NCBI GenBank assembly: GCA_015680685.1
Contig: MNCI01013584.1
Span: forward strand, 756,771 to 820,770
Direction: 5' to 3'
Length of the DNA: 64,000 bases
Origin: Gnetum montanum
Taxonomy: Eukaryota; Streptophyta; Gnetopsida; Gnetales; Gnetaceae
The translations under genes were made by a program, and so were the position numbers. The notes beneath the pieces are model-generated. The model had not been told where the DNA came from and ran no database searches. It was given only the letters and a program-made list of their open reading frames with translations. Position 1 is the first letter of the stretch; every line of letters begins with the position of its first letter. Below, piece after piece: positions 1-9,899 of the stretch.

Positions 1-700
1 TATTTATAGAGCCAATAGTGGGAGAGAGATGTGGTTTGGATGCCATGTGTCCTAGGTCCCATAGGATGCAAACGTGGATGTGCTATGCTGACATGCGGTC
101 TTATGTCGATGTGCTACGCTGAGTGTGATGGTGCTGAAAGTGAAACTTGCTAAGTCATGATCATAATGTTCAAATTTCATGTGCTAGAATACATGGAACT
201 ACCACATTTTTATAAAAAATGCCCATGACAAATGCAAAGTGGAGCCTATGCTCCAAGACTATGTCTTCCCCTCTCTTATGAGTAGGGTCAAGTGTAGAGA
301 CAATTTTAGGGATCAACAGGGGATGCAAAAACAAAGAAAAATACTGATGTTATCTATTGAGGAGATGTTGGAGCAAAGATGACCATCATCAACCAAGTTC
401 TAGAGCTATTGGAGATGTCTTGAGACTTCTCCGTGAGGGTTACACCATCTATGCTACCTAGTGTAGTGGCGTAGCATGAATGCTTTGCTTGCTATGCTAG
501 GTAGCGTACTGCAGCGTAGCATTCCTCTTTTCCATGAATCTTATCTAGATAATTGAAAGTATCATTCTGACACCTAGATAGAAAAGAAACTTCAGCAATT
601 AGTAACCCTACTTTTCATGTTGAAAGGCCCTAGGACCTACTAATTTCATCCTTTGGATACTTTTGGGCTTCAAGACCTTGCTACACTTGTAGGTTTATCA
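1..700. repeat. Hairpin-bearing repeat DNA left of the RNase H fragment
   Basis: No coding sequence is recognisable. The stretch carries the same inverted-repeat word (GCTAC/GTAGC) as the array at 2060-2735. A 7-bp stem ATGCTAC (451-457) pairs with GTAGCAT (471-477), and ATGCTA (494-499) pairs with TAGCAT (517-522). Weaker copies of the word occur near 80 and 110. It may be a displaced part of that array. The RNase H reading frame begins to be recognisable only near 640-735. Confidence 0.45.
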
Positions 701-1750
701 CTAAACTTATGGATAAGTTACAACATTTGCAAAATTTCTTAAGAAAGGAGTGCACTATGAGTGGATGACTCAATGGTAAGAGGCCTTTGAAAACCTTAAG
801 CAAGAGTTGACACAACTACTGATAGTCTATCCTCCAAAAGAGGGTAAACCATTTTACATATATCTCACCATATATGATACATCCATTGCCTCTCTACTCT
901 GTTAGAGTTGTGATGACAGGGTAGAAATTCCTATACACTACTTTAGTCATGCCTTAGTTGCCCATGAAACCCAATACATTAAGGTGGAGAAGTATTTTCT
1001 AGCACTAGTCTTCTCTTTGAAGAAATGGAAACACTACCTCTTCAAAAGCCAAGTAAACATAATTTGCAAGGACAATATACTTAGAGCCATAACTACCAAC
1101 ATCTATGAAAGTACTTCCATAGCTTAATGGAAAGCCATAACTGCAAAATTTGACCTCCATTACATCTCTCAATGCTCAAAAGAAGGTCAAGCTATAGTTG
1201 TACAACTCATAGTTTCACCTATTGATGGCCAAGTAGCCATAAGTTCCCTAATGAACACATTAACATGATTAGCCAAGTACCCAATGGTTATGAGGTATTC
1301 ATGAAATTTGATGAAGCTTTAACTGCCCATGGGGCTAGTGCTGTTGCCATCGTAACATTTCCATCTAGTGAAATCCAAACCTTTTCCTATTATTTTGGGT
1401 TCCCATGTACCAATAGCATATCAGAATATGAGGGTTTGATCAAAGAAATAATGATGGCTCATAACCTAGGAATTAGATTCCTAGCCTTCAAAGGTGATTC
1501 ATAACTCATTTTTAACCAAGTAACCCAATTCTCTACATGAAAAGCTAAGCACTTACAACCTTACTATGACCTAGGGAAGCAATCATTACAATAATTCATA
1601 GACATTGATATCCAACACATACCACAAAATGAAAATTCCATAGCTAATGCAATTAAAAAACTAGCCCTTAGTGTGATGATAGATGTGTTTAGCAAGTTGC
1701 CCACCTTAACTATGAACTACATGAAACACCATCAATTTTGGGCCATCATG
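640..1750 (+). pseudogene. pol: Tat-lineage RNase H plus second (archaeal-type) RNase H, decayed
   Basis: This is the C-terminal part of a Ty3/gypsy pol in several broken frames. The first RNase H (about 735-1260) shows the acidic residue in LTIYDTS, the Glu in VEKYFLALVFSLKKWKHYLF and the Asp in ICKDN. A second RNase H follows at 1265-1700, with MKFDEA, ISEYEGLI, LGIRFLAFKGDS and, in another frame, an HIPQNENSIANAIKKLA-like end. An archaeal-type second RNase H behind the first is diagnostic of the Tat lineage. In-frame stops replace expected Gln or Arg, and there are at least two frameshifts. It lies on the strand opposite to the nearest RT (2730-3830), so the element is rearranged here. No integrase follows. 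Confidence 0.75.
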
Positions 1751-2060
1751 ATTCTCTGAGTGTAATGCCATGATGGACTACACAAATGGCACGACACCCT
1801 GGAAGCCCTAACACCTACAAGGTTGTGTTCGAGTGTGCCTACTATGCTATTCACCATAGTATAGTCAATTTAGTGCCTAGCTATGAGGCCAATTTACACA
1901 AATGGAGCATTGAAGGTAGACTGTACATTTTGGCAAATTTTCTATCTCCCAGGCTGACAGGCTTACTACACTCTCTAGCTTGCCTAGCTCAACACATGAC
2001 CCGATTGATGGTCTACCTAGGGACCTTGCTAGGAGTTGTCAAAGGCATTTAGGATGGATT
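1750..2060 (+). other. Unassigned stretch after the second RNase H
   Basis: An 88-codon open frame (1786-2052) covers most of this stretch. Its product is moderately hydrophobic and matches no family I can name. An integrase zinc-binding domain would be expected downstream of RNase H, but no H-H-C-C pattern is visible. It may be decayed linker or the edge of the repeat array. Confidence 0.25.
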
Positions 2061-2735
2061 AGATAGTTCAAAAAATTTTCTAAGGCACTTGCTATGCTAC
2101 GCTACACTATGTAGTGTAGCAGGATACATGGTGACCAAAACTTGCTCAAGTGACAGGTCAGATCCAAAAGGTGCGGTTGGCAATGGTTTAGCCTTTGAAT
2201 ATGCCTACCTTGATTCATCCTCGAAGCATGATCAGCATAACACTTGAGAACATGGAAAATTTTAGCAAAAATCATCTCCATTTGAGTGCTACACTATGTT
2301 ACGCTAGATAGCGTAGCACAACATAGCAAGGTTCTAATGTGACAATATCTCTGCTTAGATTGTTTTAACAAGGTAAAAATAATTGCCCATGCCTTGACCA
2401 TCAAAAATGCTTGTTCTACTGCCACTCCAGAACATGATCAACATCTCATGATAGAACACTTGCAAAGTGAGTCAAAATTTAGGCCAAACTAGGTGGTACG
2501 TTGTGCTCTGCTACACAGCATAGCACAATGTAGAAAGGACAGAATGCATGAAGGTCACTTGTCAAGCAAAAGAATTGCACTTGGTCATGCTCTGTCCTCC
2601 AAGACTACCTATCCCACTTTTCCCTTAGGTCTCAACCAAAGTCTCTTAATAAAGAATTGCAGGTTCTGACTCAAATCCATGACAGACTGACTACTACATT
2701 GTGCTACGTTGTGTAGCATAACTATAATCTACCTT
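2060..2735. repeat. Tandem array, period about 200 bp, each unit with a palindromic core
   Basis: Four palindromic cores lie at 2101-2120, 2288-2318, 2501-2528 and 2702-2718, so centres are 195-208 bp apart. The first, GCTACACTATGTAGTGTAGC, is a near-perfect 20-bp palindrome. The third pairs TTGTGCTCTGCT with AGCATAGCACAA with one mismatch. Between cores the units share weaker similarity (for example ATGATCARCAT near 2230 and 2450). Palindrome words change from unit to unit while both arms stay complementary. Ogre/Tat elements are known to carry tandem repeats in their untranslated parts. Confidence 0.6.
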
Positions 2736-3830
2736 GTAATCCTCATAGCTCTTTAAGGTTGGTAGGTGTTTCCAATTTGGATATGGCCTTAACTTTATTA
2801 GGATTTAAGCGTATCCCTACTTCAAAGACTACAAAGCCAAGAATCTTACCGGTGTTGACACTGAAGATAAGCTTCTTAGGATTGAGCCTAAGCTTTTATT
2901 TGAGACATCATTTAAGGAAAAGATCTAGGTAATTATCATGGTTATGAACTATCTTAGACTTCATAGCTATGTCATCTACGTAATCATTAAGAAAACCTAA
3001 CATGTAATGACTAAAGATATAGGTCATGGCTCTTTGGCATGTTGCTATGATGTTCTTAAGAACAAAAGGCATCATGGTATAATAGAACGTACCCCATGGG
3101 GTCATAAAGGTCATGCTAGGTTGGTGCTCTAGGTTTATCCTAATTTGGTTATATCTTAAGAATCCATTCATACAGGACAACAAGACATGTCTATTTGTAG
3201 TATCAATAAGTTGATCAATACTAGGCAAAGGAAAGGCATCCTTAATGGTTGCTTTATTTAGGTCTCATAAATCAATGTAAATACAGATACTCCCATTTTT
3301 CTTAGGGACCACCACTATGTTGGACACAACTGATAGCTCTAATGAAACTTTCTTGGTAGAGCTTTCAGATTTCATTGCAAACTTCCAAGGCCAAATCAGG
3401 TCTAATCTTGCACACTTTTTGCTTAACTGGTCTAATGCTAGGGTGATGTTGTGTTGGACTAGACATGGGTCTAGGCCTGGCGTATCTTCATATGACTAGG
3501 AAAATGTCTTAATTTTGTCTTGTAAGAGTTTGGTAACATCTTGGACACATTGAGGTTTTAATGAGGAACTTAGTTTAAGGGTTTTCTCCTTACCACTGTT
3601 TGGTGTGATAGGAACTTCAATTAGAGAGTCTTTAGTTATGTCTCCTCCTTCTAAGTCAAGGGTATTGACTAGGTTTACAAGCCATTCTAGAGTTTTCTCT
3701 ATTGAGGCTATGTGGTATACAAGACTCTTAGGCTCAAGATCTAGGCAATCATAGTCAATACACTATTTAATCACCATGGGGTCCATGTAGACACAAAGGC
3801 AAACTAATTTGCTCCTAGATATTCATACTT
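2730..3830 (-). pseudogene. pol: Tat-lineage reverse transcriptase, decayed
   Basis: Reading on the minus strand from about 3800 there is a Tat-type pre-RT linker, then VVVPKKNGSICIYIDL, DLNKATIKDAFPLPSIDQL, FMTPWGTFYYTMMPF and the catalytic NDYVDDI, followed by a thumb segment (RLNPNKVKAISKLETPTNLK). The frame is open over 3228-2908 and broken by isolated stops elsewhere (one TGA at an expected Arg). Coding similarity stops near 2735 inside the conserved thumb motif, exactly where the hairpin array begins. It probably belongs to the same minus-strand element as the gag at 15.0-17.6 kb. Confidence 0.85.
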
Positions 3831-4500
3831 TGATCTTGCATATAAACCAAATGCATATTAAGTGTTACCTAGGTAAAAGTAAATAAATAACATTAAAATT
3901 CCATAAAACATATGCAAATCTAATGCAATTAAGGCCATTCATGGTCATCATTGAGATAAGCTCAGTTCCAAAAAGTACAATAGAGGTAAACAAATATCAC
4001 ATAAAGGTTAAACAAGGGGAAGTATAAGGCTACAAATGGCCAATAAAGGTCACAATTTTGCTAGTTTAAGGCCTTAGTGGGCCTTGATGCTAGTTTATAG
4101 TCTCAGTGGACTATGATGCTAGTTTAAGGCTTTAGTGGGCCATGGTCATATGGTGTCAAATGGTGGTTAGAAAAGGTAAAACCCCACTATTTAATATTAT
4201 TTAAAGGTAAAAAAGGAACAAATAGAACTATAATAAGACAAAGAATGAACATATAAGGCTGTATAAAGGCCATAGAAAGTCAACAGGGTCCACAAGGTAA
4301 CATAAATCCAAAAATAAGCTGAAACATTATGTAATAATTTAAAAATCAAGAAAATTAGACTACATATGATAAAATTTGGTTAATATAGGTAAAAATGATT
4401 AGGTTTTTCCAGTTTTAGGCCTTAGTGGACCATGTTTTGAGGCTACAAGGCTATTAAGTAAGTTTAGACATCAATCAAGGCTGTTTAGACCCAAAAATCT
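3830..4500. repeat. Noncoding spacer with short GGCCTTAGTGGGCC-type repeats
   Basis: A unit of about 30 bp with the core TAGTTTAAGGCCTTAGTGGGCC-like text occurs three times at about 4065-4160 and once near 4425. The same words recur in the same orientation at 13640-13800, on the other side of the block between the protease and RT of element T. This makes the two spacers candidate ends of one inserted unit. No coding sequence is seen. On the minus strand a T-rich run followed by an AG just upstream of the RT linker (near 3860) could be an acceptor of the intron known between protease and RT in Ogre-like elements. Confidence 0.45.
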
Positions 4501-7500
4501 AGTGTTTTGAGGCTTCCATGCCAGGCTCAGCGTGGAAACAATGGCCCTTAGTATGAAGACTAAGGAAAATATGTTTTATGATTCTCAAAGGTCCAAAATT
4601 GAGGTGTTAGGACCTTACCAAGGTAGTGCAAGGTTAGATCCATCAAAATTGGGCTTCTTAGAGGTCTATAAAGGTAAAAAAGTAGGTTCTAAATCCTTCC
4701 CCCTTTGTTTCCACACTAGCTAGCATGGAAAATAGGGGTGTAGCATGGAGAACCAAAATCAAAGAAAAAATAAGATGAAACATGGCCAAACAAGCAATTG
4801 GAGTCTAGATCTTGAACTTGTGCATCTCTTGGCTTTATTTTGAGGCAATGTGAGGTCATTTTGAGTGTCAATAAATGTTGAAATGGCTTTCCTTATTTTT
4901 CCATGCTAGGCATAGTATCCTCAATGCGGAAAAATAGGGGGAAACTTATTTGATGGATTTAGAGTGATTTTGGGGCACTTTAATGAAGTTTCTAGGCCCC
5001 ATGCTAGGCATAGTATCCTCAGTGTGGAAAAATAGGGGGACACTTATTTGATGGATTTAGAGTGATTTTGGGGCACTTTAATGAAGTTTCTAGGCCCCTA
5101 GGGCTACAAACTTTGATTTTGTAAGTTTTGGTTGATTTTGGGCACGTTTGAAGGTTTTTAAAAGGTACTTAAGGTCTTCTTCCCCTGTTTCAATTCCAAG
5201 GGAGTTACTCTAGTGTGAAAGAGTGGGGGGAATAGGTTTTGGAGGTTGAAATAAGGTCGAACAAGTGAAATATTGAGGCTATGAGGTCTTGGGCTTCTTT
5301 GGTGAAGATCTTTGGCATTTGGGAATGTCATCTTTCCTCCAAAAGTGGAAAATAAATTTTCTTCCCTTGTTTCCACTTTGGGGAAGTTACTATAGTGTGG
5401 AGTAAGAAAGAATGTTAGATCTAGGCAAATTCAGACCACAATTGATTGTGCATGTTACCTCTTGGGGTTGCTACAAGAAAGGGCTATGGATTTATGACAA
5501 AATTTAGCAATTTTGAGCATCCCTAAGCAACTTTATGACTTGCCACCTTTCTTCTACAATAAGGATAGAGAGTTCAGTTTGGAAAATAGGGGAGAATGGA
5601 TTTTTGGCCAGTTGGGATTAGTTTTGTGAAGTTTAAGGATTCCAATATCTGGTACCAAGATTCTAGAGTGCATGAAGGTTCTTTTGATGTCATTCTAAGG
5701 TGTTTAGGAGCTCAAAAAAATTCCTCCCTTGAGTTTTCACATTAAGGACACTACCCTTAGCATGGAGAAAGGGAACCCCAGTGTTAAAGAATCATGCATC
5801 TTAGAACTAGACCAATTTTAACCTCAATCAACTATGCATGTTAGCTTTTGGGGCCGCTGGGGTAAGGGATTATGGTTTGGTGTCAAGTTTTGGAAGATTT
5901 AAGTGTTTCTAAGTGTTTTTTGGACTTCAATCCTTCTTTCCATGTTTGGGATGAATATTTTAGCATAAAAAACAAGGGGGATTGAACTTTTGGCCTTCTG
6001 ACATTAGTTTCTTAAAGTTTGAATGCTTCAATGATGTCGGCAGGGTCTTAGAGTGCATACAAGATTGGTTAATGTTTTTATAAGGTAGTTATGAACTATA
6101 AATAGGTTTTCCCTTTAATTTACATGATAAAAATCATGGAGGGAAATTCCTAGCATGGAGATACCATAAAACTCAGATCTAGCCCAATTTTGGCTTGAAT
6201 CAACCATGCATGTTAGCCTTTAGGATTATTAGGGTTGAACACTAGGGTTTGGAATCAAAATAAGTTATTTTAAATGTTTTTTAAGTGGTTTTTTAACTTC
6301 CCCAATTTTCCACACTAGGGCCTCTATGCTCAATGTGCAAAAATGCAGGGAAATTGTTTTGATGATTTTCAACCATTTTCAACCATGCATGTGTGTTCAC
6401 AAGGTTATTGGTGATGATGGTTAAAGCTTGGTGTTAAAATATTAATTTTTTGAAGGTTTATGAGTGGTTTTTGGGCTTCCCCCCATTTTTTCATGCTAGG
6501 TCTTTCTTACTTAGCATGAAAAAATGGAGGAAATTTTTTTTGATCATTCTTGGCCACTTTTAGTCATGCATGCAGGTTTCTAAGGTCATTGGTGTCGACT
6601 ACTACTACTTGATGTTAAAATTTGGTTATTTCAAGGGTTATAAGGAATTTTTTGGACTTCCCTTATTTTTCCACATTATTAATTCCATGCTCAACATGGA
6701 AAATTGGGGGAAAGCCTTTTGATCATTTCTGGGTATTCATTTAGGCTTCCTAGGTTGCTAGCATTGATTGATAACATTTGATGTTAAAATTTGGTTTTTT
6801 CAAGGTTGATAAGGAATTTTTTGAAATTCCCCCACTTTTTCCATGTTGGAGCTTCCATGCTTAGTAAGGAAAATTTTGGGAAAATCTTTTTTGATCATTT
6901 TTGATTGATCTAGCCTTGCATGAGTGCTCATAGGGTTGCTGGCATTGTTCATTACTGCTTGAGGTCGAGATTTGATTGTTTTGGGGGCTTTGAGAAGGTT
7001 TTCAAGCTTCCCCCATTTTCTTCATGCTAAGGGTGAAAGCCTCAACATGGAAGAGGTCCCCTTCAATGGAAAAAGTTAGATCTAGGCCAAATTGACATAT
7101 GATCTACCATGCATATCAACCCTTGGGGTTGTTGATGTCAATGATCAATGTTGGATGTCAAGATTTGATAATTTGGAGGCTTATAAGTGCCTCATGTAAC
7201 CTCCCCCCTTTCTTTTACACTAGGAATGGTGGCCCTAGCATGGATGAGAGAGGAATGATAGTTTCGTGCCATTTTGATCCCTTTTAGAGCTTCTAGAAGC
7301 TCTAGAGGGTTTTGGTAGGGTCTAGGAGCAATTTGGCATTTGGAAATGATTGTTAGGTCATTAATTTGGATAAATTTTGGATTTCACCCCATATATCCAT
7401 GCTAATGGTGAAAGGCTCAATGTGAAAGAAGTCTCCCCTAGTGAGGAAAATACTAGATCCTAGCTTTTGACTAGTTTTCCCTAGGTTTGGTGAGGTCCCA

Positions 7501-8250
7501 AGGCTACCAGAGATGATTGGAGGGGTTCTAGGTCATGTGGGGCTCACTTTGGAATCAAACGTATGCTAGATGAGTGTTGGGAGGCAAGAAAAACTGTTAC
7601 CCCCTTCCTCCATTTTGGGCATCATTTACCTAGTGTGGAAATCCATGTTACTTAGCCATGCACATATTTTATCCAAATTTGAAAACCTAGGGTTGAAAAA
7701 GGTAAGTCTTAGTTACTAAAAATGGAAAGATGTTGTAATGCTAATGAATTTGTAAAAGAATGGACATGTTTCCATGTTGGGCATGGCATTCCCAACATGG
7801 AAGTATGAAATCAAGGTTGCCATAATGTTTGAATTGTTAAAGTTGGCAAAAACTCTTACCATTGATGCTAATTTTGGCTAAAAGTGAAGGTGCAAGGTGG
7901 GGCCCATAATCAAAAAATTTAAAATTTTGAAAAGTGAAGTTGTTTGCCCTCCTAAAACTAATGTGAATTAGAATTTCCACCCTGTTGCTTTAGTGCATTG
8001 ATAGTCATGGTGCATTGAATTAGTAGCTAGGGCTTCACTTAGATATTTGATGGGATTTAGAAGTCAAATTTTGTAAATTTTGATCATAATTGTCATTCTT
8101 CAGAAATATCACATTGGAGGAGAGCTCTAATAGAGATTCTTATGGTAGCCACAACCAATATTTAGCATGGAAGCCTCCCATATCCCCTGTAGCTAGCGTA
8201 GAACTCTCATATTTTCCTAATTTTCCTCTTTCTCAATGTTGAGCCTACCA
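4500..8250. repeat. Diverged tandem array, period about 185 bp, with hairpin motif
   Basis: About 18-20 strongly diverged units are recognised by a recurring motif: T-rich run, CCATGCTAGG, a short loop, CCTAGCATGG, A-rich run, GGGG. Cores at about 5554, 5736, 5940, 6120, 6309, 6490, 6669, 6840, 7022, 7216, 7397 and 7600 are 171-204 bp apart. At 6483-6498 and 6512-6527 the arms form a perfect 16-bp stem. At 7772-7781 and 7791-7800 they form a perfect 10-bp stem of different sequence. At 4708-4731 there is a 24-bp imperfect palindrome. No coding sequence is present; the short ORFs here look like chance. Confidence 0.65.
4903..5098. repeat. Recent 98-bp tandem duplication inside the array
   Basis: The 98 bp at 4903-5000 are repeated at 5001-5098 with only three differences seen by eye. 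The copies are far more alike than other units of the array, so this is a late local duplication. Each copy contains one arm-and-loop motif followed by the conserved text TTGATGGATTTAGAGTG. Confidence 0.85.
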
Positions 8251-9790
8251 TGGCACCAAAATAGAGGGGAGGAAAGAGTAAGAACACCACAATCTAAAGG
8301 ATGGATGAGAGCTCTAGGGAGTTATTAGAGGTTCCTAGGCCTATCTCCATTCAGACCCCATCTATCATCACTCAATGATAGGAATTCTACCTATTTCTAC
8401 CTTTATTTTTTGTGATTTTTCTAGTTTTTTGCTTTCTAGATGTTGAGGATGTTTTTTTAAGATCTACTTCTGTAGGAGGATTAAAATGAAATTTTGATAA
8501 AATCCCATCTTTTATTTTGGCTTCTCCCATGTAGATCTATAGTTGTTGTATCACTTTAGATTTTGCAGATTAGATTTTGAAAATAGGGGTTGTTGTTTTG
8601 TGCTTTTTCCTCAAAACCTTGGGGTATGGCCAATGTTTTAGAGCTAGGCCTTATGATTTGTTAAAATTAAATTTAAACCAAAACCCTACCCCATTATTTT
8701 GATGCAAATTTAAATGGGTTTTAATGTTTTTGGCTATTTTGACTATTTTAATGGCTATATGAAATTTGGGCTTTGGGATTTGTGAAGTTTTGCTATGAAA
8801 AAGCAAGCCAAGTTGTGTATTTTTTCTTAGTGAAATGGTTGCATATTTGTAAAATTAATGGTCATGGATTTGTAGCCCTTTGTTAAAGCTTCCTAATGGT
8901 TATTGTCTCATTTATTTTGGCTTTGAAATAAGGAAGTTATGGTTGTTTTCCTAACGTTGTGTGGTTAGGTTATTTGTGCAATTTTGTAATTTCATGTAGA
9001 TTTGTTAAATTTTCATAAGAAAATGGAAATGGTTTTATTTTTTATTTTTTAGTCATGGTTATATAGGCTTTAGCTTCACTTTCCAATGGAGGTGGAATCA
9101 CTTTGATTGGAATTAAAACAAAAAATTTATGAATTTTTTACTATGGTTGTGTGAATCATGGCAAAACTCATAGCTGTAGTACATTGCCCAAAATAGAAGT
9201 GCTTGATATGCTTAATTTTTTTCTTTTTCTAGAAGATTAAAAGCTTTTTCTATTTAAATAAGTTTTTATTATGGCTTCATGGCTTTTTTTCATGCTTTTT
9301 CTAAATTTGTGCATAGTTGAGATATTGTTTTCAAAATTTATGCATGCTTTGCATAATTTTAGATGCTTTTTTCTAAACTTATGCTTGCTTTTTTAAAAAA
9401 ACATTTAAGCATAATTTAGATGCTTTTTCTAAATTTATGCATAATTTAGACTAAGTCATAGTTTTGGCTATAAAGGCTATGAAATATGATAACAATGCTT
9501 CTATGGAATTTCTCAAGCTTATTTAGATAAACCTCTAATAGCTTTTTATAGAGGCTAATTTCATTTTTGACTTAGGAAGTTTTTTCTAAATTTATTGAGA
9601 AATTATAGCTGGTTATGATGCAAGGATATGCAAGGTTTTAATAATTTTTTCTTGTGAAGTCAATGAGATGAATTTAGATAAACACCTTAGAGCTTTTTAG
9701 AGAAGCTAATTTCACCTCAGACTAGATGCTTTGTCAAAATTTGCTAAGTAACTCTAATAGGTCATAATGTTTTTGTTTTGTTTCATGCAA
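8250..9790. other. T-rich noncoding stretch upstream of the spliced ORF
   Basis: No persuasive coding sequence is visible. The stretch is T-rich on the plus strand with runs such as ATGCTTTTTCTAAATTTATG repeated at 9290-9440. It could contain promoter, 5' UTR or introns of the plus-strand gene that becomes readable near 9.9-10.3 kb. A start codon for that gene could not be chosen. Confidence 0.3.
9522..9770. repeat. Direct duplication, offset about 151 bp
   Basis: The stretch starting TTTAGATAAACCTCTAATAG at 9522 recurs from 9673 as TTTAGATAAACACCTTAGAG. Both continue with a GAGCTTTTTA-like word, GCTAATTTCA and a GGTYATRATG-like end. The two copies are about 100 bp long and clearly diverged. 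Function is unknown. Confidence 0.55.
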
Positions 9791-9899
9791 GGTCTTCTCA
9801 AGGCCAATTCTCATTATAGTGGAGTTGGTTGGCATTTTGTGCTACATTAGTCATCCCAAGACCAATACTCCACCACACAACATGCCTCTTGGGAAGCTT

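Noticed and set aside
2101-2120. Palindromes as terminal inverted repeats of small DNA transposons
   Set aside because: They recur at regular spacing of about 200 bp with related sequence between them, so a tandem array explains them better.
4500-8250. CRISPR array
   Set aside because: The units are long, diverged tandem repeats without unique spacers of constant length, and the context is a plant retroelement.
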